64,000 bases of DNA from Nautilia profundicola AmH (GCF_000021725.1 NC_012115.1:893001-957000), one strand, 5' to 3'. Counted from the stretch's first letter, positions 25,687 through 35,343 are shown. The notes: a model not told the origin generated them from the sequence alone. Translations and numbers: made by a program.

Positions 25687-27114
25687 TTAATTCGTTTTAT
25701 TTCCCTTCGTAAAATAATCAACATATGCATTTACATCAACATCGTCAATTTGTTCCGGTTTAAGATATTTTTTTGCATATTCCAAATAAATTCCACTTGT
25801 TAAAAACAACAAAAACAAATCTTTATCCAATTCCCCTTTTTTTACCATATCGGCCAATATATCAATGGCTTCAGAAAGTTTTTTAGGATGTTTATAAGGT
25901 CTGTCACTTGCGGTCAGCGCTTCGAATATATCTGCAATCGCCATAATTCTTGCAGGTATAGGCAAATCTTTTTCTGTCAGTTTTCTCGGATATCCTTTAC
26001 CGTTAAGTTTTTCATGATGTGCTCCTGCGTATATAGGAACATTTTTTAAATAATCTGGAAACGGTAGCTGTTCAAGCATTTTGATTGTCATCATTGCATG
26101 TTCTTGAATTTTAAAAAATTCTTCTTTTGTTAAAGTTCCCTTTTTTATACTTAAATTATAGACTTCTCCATAGTTGTACAAATTTTCCGGTATTTCGACT
26201 TTAAATCCGTATTTTTTATATTCTTCAATTTCCTCAGCAGGTCTTTTTATTTTATGTCTTTGTTTATCTGAAATTAATTTTTCCCTTACCGGCAATTTTT
26301 GGTTGAAATCTTCTTCAGGTATTCGTTCAATTTCTCCCTTGCTTAATCCCTTTGTATCGTCGAAATATCTAAGCCATTCTCTATTTGCTATATTTTGTAA
26401 TCTTTCTAACGTACTTTCTTCAATACTTTCGCTTCCGACATTTAGTTTGGCAATAAAATCAAAATCGTCTTGTAACTGTTTTTGTTCTTTTTTTAACCAT
26501 TCATCCACTTTCTTTTCATCTTCACCGTTCATTTTCCTCTTTAAAGCTTCTATAATAAGATCTCTGTTTATTACTTCGAATCTTGTTCTAATTTCGTGTA
26601 TTCTGTTATAAATTGTTTCTAATTTTACGGCTTTATCAACAACATACTCAGGTGTTACGATTTTTCCGCAATCATGAAGCCATGCTGCTATTGAAATTTC
26701 CGTTTCTTGCTGTTCGTTTTTGATTTCGAATTCAAACTTCTCACTCTGACTTGCCGCTTTAGCCAGTTCAATTGCAATTTCAGGAACCCTTTCACAATGT
26801 TTCCCGGTATAACTGCTTTTCGTATCTATCGCTTCTGCAATGATTTTAATAAAAGAATCTATTAATTTTTTCTGAGCTTTTTGAAGTTTTTCAACTTCTT
26901 CGAGTCTTTTTTGTAATTCGTCATACTCTTTTTTCTGTCTTTTATCCGAACGTAGCATAATTTTTTCATGACGTTTCAGGTCTTTGACAAATTTTTCCAT
27001 TAATTTTATAAAATTCTCTTTTTCCTCTTCCTCATGGATATATTGAGAATATTTCTCTTTTGCTTTTTCTATTTCTTTAATTAATTCATTTTCCGCCATT
27101 TTATTCTTCTTCAC
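25687..27114 (-). CDS. HD-GYP domain cyclic-di-GMP phosphodiesterase, copy a
   Basis: A 475-residue paralogue of the neighbouring gene, alike over its whole length: N-terminal coiled coil with MLRSDKRQKKEYDEL, HCERVPEI, AAWLHDCGK, the same long insertion, EHAMMTIKMLE, GAHHEKLNGKGYPRKL and ADIFEALTASDRPYK. The N-terminus is about 20 residues longer, with a Lys/Glu-rich helix. It overlaps the end of SiaC copy a by 14 bases. The pair SiaC-a/HD-GYP-a and the pair HD-GYP-b/SiaC-b arose by duplication, with the second pair in swapped order. Confidence 0.88.
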   Translation of the reverse strand: MKKNKMAENELIKEIEKAKEKYSQYIHEEEEKENFIKLMEKFVKDLKRHEKIMLRSDKRQKKEYDELQKRLEEVEKLQKAQKKLIDSFIKIIAEAIDTKSSYTGKHCERVPEIAIELAKAASQSEKFEFEIKNEQQETEISIAAWLHDCGKIVTPEYVVDKAVKLETIYNRIHEIRTRFEVINRDLIIEALKRKMNGEDEKKVDEWLKKEQKQLQDDFDFIAKLNVGSESIEESTLERLQNIANREWLRYFDDTKGLSKGEIERIPEEDFNQKLPVREKLISDKQRHKIKRPAEEIEEYKKYGFKVEIPENLYNYGEVYNLSIKKGTLTKEEFFKIQEHAMMTIKMLEQLPFPDYLKNVPIYAGAHHEKLNGKGYPRKLTEKDLPIPARIMAIADIFEALTASDRPYKHPKKLSEAIDILADMVKKGELDKDLFLLFLTSGIYLEYAKKYLKPEQIDDVDVNAYVDYFTKGNKTN

Positions 27115-27490
27115 TCTTTTTTATTAAATTAATATTTAATTCAGGGAAATCTTCTTTAAAATCTTCTCCGGCTTCTTCGGCACTTTCATTTTCTTCATCG
27201 TAAATCCAGTTTATCGTAATATTATTTTTCTCTTTTGCTTCTTGTAGGATGTCAAACAAATCAAACAATACTTTTGAGCTGCTTGAATTAAAATATATTA
27301 TTTCAAAATTTACCACCGTATTATCTTTTGCACAGCAATTAAAGTACTCTTCTATCCATTTTAACACCGGTTCATAAAAGTCAAACGTATTTTCAGGATA
27401 TGATTTCCCTCTTATTTCAATTATCCCCTTTTCCGCATTTAACGATATTTCAGGCGTATATTTTGTTGCGGGTATATACAAATTTTCCAT
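27101..27490 (-). CDS. SiaC-family regulatory phosphoprotein (DUF1987), copy a
   Basis: A 129-residue paralogue of the SiaC protein at 23.8 kb: KYTPEISLNAEKGIIEIRGKSYPENTFDFY and YFNSSSSK at 66-73. The residue matching Thr70 of copy b is Ser71, so it may still be phosphorylated but could be recognised differently by kinase or phosphatase. It heads the transcript with HD-GYP copy a. AAAAGGAATAGG lies just before the ATG. Confidence 0.9.
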   Translation of the reverse strand: MENLYIPATKYTPEISLNAEKGIIEIRGKSYPENTFDFYEPVLKWIEEYFNCCAKDNTVVNFEIIYFNSSSSKVLFDLFDILQEAKEKNNITINWIYDEENESAEEAGEDFKEDFPELNINLIKKSEEE

Positions 27491-27662
27491 CCTATTCCTT
27501 TTCCCTTTTATAAAACTTTATAATTATTATAATAAAAAAAATTAATAGAAACAAAACAAAAAATCCCAAAAAGACAAAGAAAAAACAAATCGTGTAAAAC
27601 ATATACAAATTTCAATTTGGTATTATTTCGTTTAGCTTAAATATTTAATTATAAGGAAAAAA

Positions 27663-29603
27663 ATGGCTCTGATTGATCTACTTGATGTTTCTAAAAAATT
27701 TGAAGCTCAAACAATACTATGTAATGTGGAATTCCATCTTGATGAAGGTGAAAGGGTTGCTCTTATCGGCAAAAACGGAAGCGGTAAATCAACCCTGATG
27801 AAAATAATCGACAAAACAATTGAACCGGACAGCGGAGAAGTAATAACCAAAAACGGTATAAAAATCAAAAGACTTCTTCAAACACCTAAATTCAAAGAAA
27901 ACCTAACAGTCAGAGAAGCTATCGAGAATGAACTTACCGAATTTAAAGAAGCTTATAAAAAATACCTGAGACTTACGGAAGAGTTCGCAAACAATCCTGA
28001 AAACAAATCCATTCAAAGTGAAATGGATAAAATTTCAAAATTTTTAGATTTCCACAACGCATGGAACCTTGACGACAGGATTGAAAGAATTATGCAGGAG
28101 TTCGATTTAAAAAAATACGAAAATAAAGACATTTCTCTGCTTAGCGGAGGAGAACAAAGAAGAGTTGCGCTTGCCAGCCTTCTTTTACAAAAGCCCGATG
28201 TACTTTTACTTGACGAGCCGACAAACCACCTGGACGTTTATATGACTGAATTTTTAGAAGAAATGCTACTCAAAGAAAAATATACGTTTATCGTCGTAAG
28301 CCACGACAGGTATTTTATAGATAGAATCGCCACAAGGGTAGTTGAACTTGAAAACTGTAAATTAAGAAGCTTTAAAGGTGGATATGCCGATTACATCCGT
28401 CAAAAAGAAGAGCTGTTAAAAGCCAAAGAAAAAGAGTTCGAAAATGAACTGAGACTTCTAAAAAGAGAAGAAGAATGGCTAAGACGCGGCGTAAAAGCCA
28501 GACTTAAAAGAAACGAAGGCAGAAAAAAAAGAGTATTAGAGCTGCGTGATAAAGTTAAACAGGATAAAAGTGAAATTCGCCAGATTGAAATGCAACTTAA
28601 ACGTGAGCTACTCTCAAAAGAAGAAGAAAAAATAAACCGCAAAAAAGTGATGTTTGAAATAGAACATTTAACCAAATCCATCGGAAACAAACTTTTGATT
28701 AAAGATTTTACTACAAGAATACTTCAAAAAGACAAAATTGCAATTGTAGGTAAAAACGGAAGCGGTAAATCCACTCTTTTAAAAATTCTTATCGGCGAAG
28801 AAAAACCAGATAGCGGAATTATCAAAATAGGAGAAAACGTAAAAATCGGGTATCTTGATCAAAGAAAATCAATGCTGAGCGATGATAAAGATCTTATCGA
28901 AACATTCTGCCCGCAAGGCGGAGATCACGTAAATGTAAGAGGAAGAAACATTCATGTATACGGTTATTTAAGAGAGTTTTTATTTCCTCCTGAATATCTG
29001 ACAAAAAAAATAGGTGTTTTAAGCGGAGGAGAAAAAACGAGAGTCGCACTTGCACTTTTATTTACAAAAGATTATGACGTATTGATTCTTGACGAGCCTA
29101 CGAACGATTTGGATATTCCGACTATCAATATTTTAGAAGAGTACCTTATGGATTTTGAAGGAAGTGTGATATTCGTCAGCCACGACAGATATTTCGTGGA
29201 TAAAATAGCAAAAAAAATGTTTATTTTCAAAGGTGAAGGTGTTGTGGAAGAGAGCCACATACCATATACTGAATACCTTGAAATAGAAAAAGAGCTTAAA
29301 TTAATTGAAAATGTAAAATGTAAAATGGAAAATGAAAAAAAAGAAAAGCCTAAACAAAGGAAACAAAAAAAGCTCAGCTACAAAGAACAAAGAGAACTTG
29401 ACGAACTGCCAAAACTGATTGAAGAGCTCGAAATTACAATAGCCCAAATAGAAGAATGTCTGGCAGATCCGGAGTGTTATCAGGAAAAAGGTCTTGTTAG
29501 CTTAAGCGAAGAACTTGAAGAAATTAAAAAAATATACGATAATAAGGTTGAAAGATATCTTGAGCTTGAAGAAAAAAGGGAAATTTTAGAAACGGACAGT
29601 TAA
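27663..29603 (+). CDS. ABC-F family ATPase (Uup-like)
   Basis: A 646-residue soluble protein with two ABC ATPase domains: Walker A GKNGSGKST twice (about 36-44 and 363-371), signatures LSGGEQRRVALA and LSGGEKTRVALA, and Walker B LLLDEPTNHLD and LILDEPTNDLD. A charged linker of the ABC-F type joins them and a C-terminal coiled coil (about 570-646) follows, as in Uup. ABC-F proteins act on the ribosome E site. A heptamer-type repeat at 29307-29340 lies in frame just before the coiled coil (VKCKMENEK). Confidence 0.92.
   Translation: MALIDLLDVSKKFEAQTILCNVEFHLDEGERVALIGKNGSGKSTLMKIIDKTIEPDSGEVITKNGIKIKRLLQTPKFKENLTVREAIENELTEFKEAYKKYLRLTEEFANNPENKSIQSEMDKISKFLDFHNAWNLDDRIERIMQEFDLKKYENKDISLLSGGEQRRVALASLLLQKPDVLLLDEPTNHLDVYMTEFLEEMLLKEKYTFIVVSHDRYFIDRIATRVVELENCKLRSFKGGYADYIRQKEELLKAKEKEFENELRLLKREEEWLRRGVKARLKRNEGRKKRVLELRDKVKQDKSEIRQIEMQLKRELLSKEEEKINRKKVMFEIEHLTKSIGNKLLIKDFTTRILQKDKIAIVGKNGSGKSTLLKILIGEEKPDSGIIKIGENVKIGYLDQRKSMLSDDKDLIETFCPQGGDHVNVRGRNIHVYGYLREFLFPPEYLTKKIGVLSGGEKTRVALALLFTKDYDVLILDEPTNDLDIPTINILEEYLMDFEGSVIFVSHDRYFVDKIAKKMFIFKGEGVVEESHIPYTEYLEIEKELKLIENVKCKMENEKKEKPKQRKQKKLSYKEQRELDELPKLIEELEITIAQIEECLADPECYQEKGLVSLSEELEEIKKIYDNKVERYLELEEKREILETDS
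29307..29340 (+). repeat. Heptamer tandem repeat inside the ABC-F gene
   Basis: Units GAAAATG/TAAAATG repeat with a seven-base period and are read in frame as VKCKMENEK between the second ATPase domain and the C-terminal coiled coil. Related to the arrays in uvrC and before hemD. Confidence 0.65.
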
Positions 29604-29605
29604 AA

Positions 29606-30406
29606 ATGGAAATTGAAAAATTAAAAAACATAATAAAAAAAATCAACTTTAAAGAATTAAAAAAAATAACCAATGAAATTACACTTTACTCGGCGGCTTT
29701 GAGCTTTTATACTATATTTTCCTTAGTACCTCTAATTTTAATAGTTTTGACAATTTTTGCAAACACTCCTTTTTTTGCGGAGTTTTATTCAAAGCTTGAA
29801 CATTTTATCAGTTCTAATTTACTCCCTACAAATCAAGAAGTTATATCTACATATCTTAAAAATTTTCTTACAAACTCAAGTAAAATGGGAGTCATGGGAG
29901 GGTTTTATATTTTATTTACATCTATCCTTTTCTTTGACAACTACGAAACTATTATCGCAAAAATATTTTCCCAGGAAAAAAGAAATTTATGGGAAAAAAT
30001 AAAACTTTACTGGACAATGCTGACCCTTTTTCCGATTATGTTTGCCGCTGCAATGTTTATGTCTATTAAATTACAGTTTTTCTTAGACAAATCATCTTAC
30101 ACTTCATGGATAAACTTTGCAAAACTTGCCCCGTTTTTAATTATATGGCTTACTTTTTTCCTCTCATATAAAATGACGCTTCAAAATGAAAAAACAAAAT
30201 CAGCGCTTATCGCATCATTAATGGTTACCGCAACGTTTTTTGTATCAAAAAATATCTTTATTTATTATGTACTGATAAATAAAACTTATACCACTATTTA
30301 CGGTTCAATTTCATTATTAATGTTTTTATTTTTATGGATTTACATAAACTGGGTTATTTACGTCGCCGGAATTTATATAATAAAATATTTAGACGAAAAA
30401 ATTTAA
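29606..30406 (+). CDS. YihY/BrkB family inner-membrane protein
   Basis: A 266-residue polytopic protein of the YihY (formerly RNase BN) family: six helices, with the family features LYSAALSFYTIFSLVPLILIV near 28-48, MGVMGGFYILFTSILFFDNYETII near 95-118 and a final helix LFLWIYINWVIYVAGIYI. Function unknown; older claims of RNase or serum resistance do not apply to the family as a whole. It starts three bases after the ABC-F gene. Confidence 0.88.
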   Translation: MEIEKLKNIIKKINFKELKKITNEITLYSAALSFYTIFSLVPLILIVLTIFANTPFFAEFYSKLEHFISSNLLPTNQEVISTYLKNFLTNSSKMGVMGGFYILFTSILFFDNYETIIAKIFSQEKRNLWEKIKLYWTMLTLFPIMFAAAMFMSIKLQFFLDKSSYTSWINFAKLAPFLIIWLTFFLSYKMTLQNEKTKSALIASLMVTATFFVSKNIFIYYVLINKTYTTIYGSISLLMFLFLWIYINWVIYVAGIYIIKYLDEKI

Positions 30407-30493
30407 TAAAAAAAACTTATATTTGTTGTATTAATGTTCCATTCATATTAAAATTAAAAAGTTTTTCTTACAAACTCCTAAAAAAGGATTTCA

Positions 30494-32023
30494 ATGAAAG
30501 TAACAATAGATCCGGTAACACGTATTGAAGGTCACCTTAAAGTCGAAACGGTGATTGAAGATTCAGTCATTAAAGAGGCTAAATGCAGTGCCGACATGTA
30601 CAGAGGAATTGAAAAAGCTTTAAGAGGCTATGATTATCTAACAGCAATACAAATTACACAAAGAACATGCGGATGCTGTCCTTACGCTCATGCTGAAGCT
30701 GCCGCACTCGCAATCGAAAACGCCTTGCAAATTGAACTTAACAAAAACGGTAAACTTTTAAGAAATATGGTAATCGGTGCCTATAAATTAAAAGATTACG
30801 TTTTGCATTTTTACACTTTAAGCGCATTGGATTTTATAAATATATCCGATATTTTAAATTATAACGGTAATGATTTTGACATGTTGGAATTAAAAAAATA
30901 CGTTCTTAAAGAGATCTCATCAAAAAAAGTTTTTCCAAATCCTCTTTTTTCACAAAAATACAAAAACGCATATATTAAAAACAAAGATTTAAATATAACT
31001 TTAATAAATCATTATCTGAAAAGTTTTGAAGCTATGAAAAAAATGTCTGAAATGGTTAAAATTTTCGGTTCAAAATCAACGCACATGGTAACCATTGAAG
31101 CCGGCGGAGTCACTACAAGACCTACAGCTGAAAGACTTGTTAAATATATTTCATTGGCAAAAGAATCACAACACTTTATAGAACACTGCTATATACCTGA
31201 TGTTTTGGAAGTAGCTAAACGGTTTAAAGAATATTTTAAAATAGGTAAAGGCGTAGACAACTTCTTAACCTTCGACACTCTTTTAAATCTTGACGGAAGT
31301 TATTTGTTTACCGGAGGATTTAGCAAAGATTTTGAATATGAAGAAGGTATTGAGCCTTATAATATAATTGAATACAACAACTACGCATATTATAAGGAAA
31401 ACGGAGGATATAAGCCGTTAGAACTTACTGAATTAACTCCCCTAACCTTTGACGAGTTTAAACAAAACCATACAAAATATTCATGGTCAAAAGCTCCGAG
31501 GTACAAAGGTCATGTTGTGGAAGTAGGACCTGCAGCGATAGTAATTAACAATTATTTAAGAGGAAAAGACGAAAAACTGATTTCTCTTGTTGATAAATTC
31601 AACAGAGAACTCGGAATTGATATAAAAGATTATAATTCGGTTATGGGAAGACATCTTTCAAGAGCGATAATCAGTAAATTAATAATCGATAAAATTATTG
31701 AAGATTCTTTAATGGTGGAGGAAGGAAAGTTAGGTTTTATTCAGTTAAAAAAACCTCCGTCAAACGTAAAAGGTATTGGACTTACGGAAGCTACAAGAGG
31801 AGCGCTTGCTCATTTTATCGATATTGGTGAAAACGGATATATAAGAAACTATGAAATGATTGTACCTACAACATGGAATATTTCACCAAAAGACAACCAA
31901 AACATCCCAGGTGCACTTGAAAGTATGTTAATCGGTACTGAAATCAGAGATATCAACAACCCTGTAGAAATAGCAAGAATTATAAGAAGCACAGACCCGT
32001 GCCTTGCTTGTGCGGTGCATTAA
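30494..32023 (+). CDS. NiFe hydrogenase large subunit without C-terminal extension (probable H2 sensor)
   Basis: A 509-residue catalytic subunit of an NiFe hydrogenase. The four nickel-binding cysteines are in RTCGCCPYAH (Cys59, Cys62) and DPCLACAVH (Cys503, Cys506); DPVTRIEGHLKVE near the start is typical. The stop codon follows directly after the last histidine of the second motif. Ordinary enzymes carry about 15 extra residues there that an endopeptidase removes; their absence is known from H2-sensing hydrogenases (HupV/HoxC type). It is the first gene of a tight operon with the small subunit and a haem-binding chemoreceptor, which supports a sensory role. AAAAAGGA precedes the ATG. Confidence 0.93.
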   Translation: MKVTIDPVTRIEGHLKVETVIEDSVIKEAKCSADMYRGIEKALRGYDYLTAIQITQRTCGCCPYAHAEAAALAIENALQIELNKNGKLLRNMVIGAYKLKDYVLHFYTLSALDFINISDILNYNGNDFDMLELKKYVLKEISSKKVFPNPLFSQKYKNAYIKNKDLNITLINHYLKSFEAMKKMSEMVKIFGSKSTHMVTIEAGGVTTRPTAERLVKYISLAKESQHFIEHCYIPDVLEVAKRFKEYFKIGKGVDNFLTFDTLLNLDGSYLFTGGFSKDFEYEEGIEPYNIIEYNNYAYYKENGGYKPLELTELTPLTFDEFKQNHTKYSWSKAPRYKGHVVEVGPAAIVINNYLRGKDEKLISLVDKFNRELGIDIKDYNSVMGRHLSRAIISKLIIDKIIEDSLMVEEGKLGFIQLKKPPSNVKGIGLTEATRGALAHFIDIGENGYIRNYEMIVPTTWNISPKDNQNIPGALESMLIGTEIRDINNPVEIARIIRSTDPCLACAVH

Positions 32024-32032
32024 GGAGAAAGG

Positions 32033-32953
32033 ATGGATAGAAGAGAGTTTTTAAAAAATGTTCATAATTTATTGGTTGCAATAGGTGGAAGCAGCTTTTT
32101 TACGATGGAAGAACTTGAAGCCTTTGACGAGACAGATGACAGACCGGATATAATATGGCTACAGGCACTTAGCTGTGACGGGTGCAGTGTAAACTTTTTA
32201 AATGCTGAAATACCGGTGACTGAAATATTAAACAGATTTGCAAACATTGTGTTTCATCCGACGATAATGGCATCAGACGGCAAGGAAGCTATGGATATAT
32301 TAATGAATTATAAAAGCGACAACATGATACTTGTCGTAGAAGGAGCAATTCCTACCGCAATGCCTCATGCATGTATGATGGGTGAAATGTTTGTAAACGA
32401 TATAATTTTAAAAAAAGCAAAAGAAGCAAAAGCAATCGTAGCAGCCGGAACTTGTGCGACATTTGCCGGAATATGCGATATGAAAAATATGTACACCAAA
32501 GCCGGAAGCGTAAAATATTTTCTTGAAACCAATAATATAAACACCCCTGTAGTCAACCTTCCAACATGTCCTATGAAACCGAAACACCTGCTTTATACAC
32601 TGTTTTATTATATTAAACACAAATCTTTACCGCCTCTTGATATGTCACACCGCCCTATTAAATTCTTCTCAAACACAATACACGAAAGATGTATTTACTA
32701 CAATGATTACCAACAAAACATTTTCGCTAAAAAAATCGGAGACAGGGGCTGTCTATTTAAATTAGGATGTCAAGGTCCTGTAACAAAAAATGACTGTGTA
32801 AAAAGTACAGGCGAATATGACAAGTATAACTGTATTAAATCCGGGCATCCGTGCGTAGGATGCGGCAGTGAGAATTTCCCGAGAACAATCATGTTTAAAA
32901 GAAGCGACGATAAAAGAGAGATAGAAAAATATAAAACCTTTAAAAGGATTTAG
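32033..32953 (+). CDS. NiFe hydrogenase small subunit with Tat-like signal
   Basis: A 306-residue electron-transfer subunit. The start [19 protein letters not shown] resembles a twin-arginine signal (RREFLK), pointing to export of the folded dimer. Proximal-cluster cysteines are in SCDGCSVN (48, 51), GTCATFAG and LPTCPM; the middle and distal clusters are served by [22 protein letters not shown] and [12 protein letters not shown]. It ends without a membrane anchor. It follows the large-subunit gene by nine bases (large before small, the reverse of the usual order) and precedes the chemoreceptor by two bases. Confidence 0.92.
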   Translation: MDRREFLKNVHNLLVAIGGSSFFTMEELEAFDETDDRPDIIWLQALSCDGCSVNFLNAEIPVTEILNRFANIVFHPTIMASDGKEAMDILMNYKSDNMILVVEGAIPTAMPHACMMGEMFVNDIILKKAKEAKAIVAAGTCATFAGICDMKNMYTKAGSVKYFLETNNINTPVVNLPTCPMKPKHLLYTLFYYIKHKSLPPLDMSHRPIKFFSNTIHERCIYYNDYQQNIFAKKIGDRGCLFKLGCQGPVTKNDCVKSTGEYDKYNCIKSGHPCVGCGSENFPRTIMFKRSDDKREIEKYKTFKRI

Positions 32954-32955
32954 TT

Positions 32956-34719
32956 ATGAATGATTTTTTTAAATCCAGAATGTTTATTGAAAACATACTT
33001 ATACCTTTTTTATTAATGAGCGTATTAATAGGAGCTTTTTTTTATGTTAGTAAATTATTTGCAACTAAATATGAAAAAGAAAAACTCAATCAGTACGTCT
33101 ATGAAATTATGAAAACTTATAAAACTTTTTCAAAAAGCTCCCTTGAAAAAGGACAAAGAGAACCGTTTATAGAAGTGATCAGAGGAATAAAAGACATTGC
33201 GGGTGTTAAAAATGTTTACGCATATAATAATAACGGTTTGATGTTATATAAAAATACGGAAAAAACCGTCGGTTTGCCGTTTGTTAAAAAAGACGGACAG
33301 TTTTATAATCCAAATATTCCGTATTATGACAAATCTAACGGCTTATGGTTAAGGGATGACTGGTTTTATACCGATCTGAAAAATTCCAAAATAACTAAAG
33401 AATGTATGAAAAAACATAATATAAACAATAAAAACTGTGCAAAATGCCACTACTCCTTGCCTAATAATCTTCATTTTAAAAACAATTACGCTGTTGTAGA
33501 TAAAAAAAACCTCATTTCATCGTTTTATAAAATACCTGTACAAAACAGCTGTATCAAATGCCATACACACTGGCATAAAGGTGACACGGCCGGATATTTA
33601 AGAGTGGATATAGACCCGACCGGTAAGATAAAAGAAATAAATTCACTGCTTACAAAAGTAAATATAGGAATAATTATAATAATCGCATTGGTTTATTTAA
33701 TTAACATCGCGAATATTTTGCGACTAAGACAAAAACTTGTTTTATTTAAAACTATTTCCCAGCATTTATCGGAAGGTGAAGGAGATTTAACAAAAAGAGT
33801 AGAAATCGATACTAAAGACGAAACACTTCAAAGCGTTGCAAAATATTTGAACCTTTTTATTGAAAAAACCCATGATATTGTAAGCAATATCAAATCATCC
33901 ATTGAAATTTCTCTTTCAACTGCAAATGAAGTGGAAAAAGCAAGCGAAACAATTAAAAAAGTAATAGACGACCAGGTGAAATTAATAGAAAAAAACAAAA
34001 AAATCGGTGAAAAAATCAATGAAGACGTATTAATAACCAATAATGCTATTACAGAAGCGACAGATGAAATAAAAAAATCTTACGAGTTATTAAACAATAC
34101 ATTTGAAGAACTGAATAAAATGGTGGAAGATATTCAAAACGAGTCTAACAACGAATTAACCCTCGCAGAAAAAATCACCGATCTTGTAAATCAAAGCGAA
34201 CAAATCAAATCCATACTGGAAATAATTAAAGAAATTGCCGACCAGACAAACCTATTAGCTTTAAATGCCGCTATTGAAGCCGCAAGAGCCGGCGAACACG
34301 GAAGAGGATTTGCAGTTGTCGCCGATGAGGTAAGAAAATTAGCTGAAAGAACACAAAAAAGTTTAGGAGAAATTGAATCCGTCAGTACATTAATCGTACA
34401 AGGAATTGAAAACATACAAATCGAAATACAAAACAATGCAAAATTTGCGCTTAATAATTCAGAAAAAACACAAGAATTGGCACAAAAAACCAACATCGTT
34501 ATGGATAACCTTTCAAAAAGTGTGCAAAAAGCCGAAATGGCTACAAAAGAAACAAAAAATATTCAAACCAGTGTAGATGAGCTTGCCGAAGCTTCAAAAG
34601 AACTTACAAAACAAGCTAAAATCAGTGAAGAAATAGGTAAAAAACTTGCCAGAATTTCTCTTACATTAAAAAGAGTGATGAATAATATTCAAACTATTGC
34701 AAATAAATTTAAAACATAA
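32956..34719 (+). CDS. Methyl-accepting chemotaxis protein with periplasmic di-haem c domain
   Basis: A 587-residue chemoreceptor: transmembrane helix about 12-34, periplasmic domain to about 235, second helix about 237-256, HAMP (GEGDLTKRV), and a full signalling domain with the hairpin tip [29 protein letters not shown] at about 426-454. The periplasmic domain has two covalent haem motifs, CAKCH (161-165) and CIKCH (199-203). It starts two bases after the hydrogenase small subunit. I infer that electrons from H2 oxidation by the exported hydrogenase reduce these haems and so change kinase output, giving taxis toward hydrogen. Haem-c chemoreceptors are known (DcrA of Desulfovibrio, Geobacter sensors), but not with a hydrogenase as partner to my knowledge. 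Confidence 0.93.
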   Translation: MNDFFKSRMFIENILIPFLLMSVLIGAFFYVSKLFATKYEKEKLNQYVYEIMKTYKTFSKSSLEKGQREPFIEVIRGIKDIAGVKNVYAYNNNGLMLYKNTEKTVGLPFVKKDGQFYNPNIPYYDKSNGLWLRDDWFYTDLKNSKITKECMKKHNINNKNCAKCHYSLPNNLHFKNNYAVVDKKNLISSFYKIPVQNSCIKCHTHWHKGDTAGYLRVDIDPTGKIKEINSLLTKVNIGIIIIIALVYLINIANILRLRQKLVLFKTISQHLSEGEGDLTKRVEIDTKDETLQSVAKYLNLFIEKTHDIVSNIKSSIEISLSTANEVEKASETIKKVIDDQVKLIEKNKKIGEKINEDVLITNNAITEATDEIKKSYELLNNTFEELNKMVEDIQNESNNELTLAEKITDLVNQSEQIKSILEIIKEIADQTNLLALNAAIEAARAGEHGRGFAVVADEVRKLAERTQKSLGEIESVSTLIVQGIENIQIEIQNNAKFALNNSEKTQELAQKTNIVMDNLSKSVQKAEMATKETKNIQTSVDELAEASKELTKQAKISEEIGKKLARISLTLKRVMNNIQTIANKFKT

Positions 34720-34749
34720 TGATATAATTTCACAAAAAAAGGAGATTTT

Positions 34750-35268
34750 ATGGATATCACTAAAATTAAACCGGGAAATCCTGAAGAATATGTTAATGCT
34801 GTAATCGAAATACCTCAAGGTAGCAATATTAAATATGAACTTGACAAAGACAGCGGTGCAATTTTTCTTGACAGAATACTATACGGCAGCCAATTCTACC
34901 CTGCAAATTACGGATTTGTACCAAATACGTTAGCGGATGACGGAGATCCGATTGATATATTAGTGCTTTCAAGCGAAAGTGTTGTACCGGGAACAGTAAT
35001 TAAAAGTAGAGTTATAGGTGTATTAATTATGGAAGACGAAAGCGGAAAAGATGAAAAAATAGTTGCTGTTCCGACTATTAAACTTGATCCGAAAATGGCA
35101 AAAATTAACGATTTAAGCGATTTACCTGAAATAGAACTAAATCAAATCAAACACTTCTTCGAAACATATAAAGACCTTGAGCCTGGCAAATGGGTAAAAG
35201 TTACAGGATATGAAGGAAGAGAAAAAGCAATCGAACTTATCCAAAAAGCAATCGACAACTACAAATAA
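34750..35268 (+). CDS. ppa: Inorganic pyrophosphatase
   Basis: Family I soluble pyrophosphatase, 172 residues. The active-site pattern is complete: EIPQGSNIKYE, DRILYGSQFYPANYGFVPNTLADDGDPIDILVL (three metal-binding aspartates), then KDLEPGKWVKVTGY. It drives biosynthesis by removing pyrophosphate, including that made by the acetyl-CoA synthetase downstream. AAAAAAAGGAG precedes the ATG, and GATATAAT at 34721-34728 serves as -10 box. A hairpin follows the gene. Confidence 0.96.
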   Translation: MDITKIKPGNPEEYVNAVIEIPQGSNIKYELDKDSGAIFLDRILYGSQFYPANYGFVPNTLADDGDPIDILVLSSESVVPGTVIKSRVIGVLIMEDESGKDEKIVAVPTIKLDPKMAKINDLSDLPEIELNQIKHFFETYKDLEPGKWVKVTGYEGREKAIELIQKAIDNYK

Positions 35269-35287
35269 GCAGACAAGTAAGTAAACT

Positions 35288-35310
35288 GTGAAGGATAATT
35301 TTTCCTTCAC
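35288..35310 (+). terminator. Hairpin after ppa, possible terminator
   Basis: GTGAAGGA and TCCTTCAC form a perfect eight-pair stem with a seven-base loop, 20 bases after the ppa stop. No clean T tract follows, so it may be a weak terminator or protect the 3' end. Confidence 0.45.
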
Positions 35311-35343
35311 AACTTCACCACTTAACTACTTAACAACTTACAT
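35309..35343 (+). repeat. Short degenerate octamer array downstream of ppa
   Basis: ACTTCACC, ACTTAACT, ACTTAACA and ACTTACAT follow each other with an eight-base period. No gene is seen in 35269-35459 apart from this, the hairpin before it and the acs promoter. Confidence 0.5.

Noticed and set aside
32956-34719. Third haem motif at CMKKH (before residue 155)
   Set aside because: The spacing is C-x3-H without the second cysteine, so it cannot bind haem covalently in the usual way.
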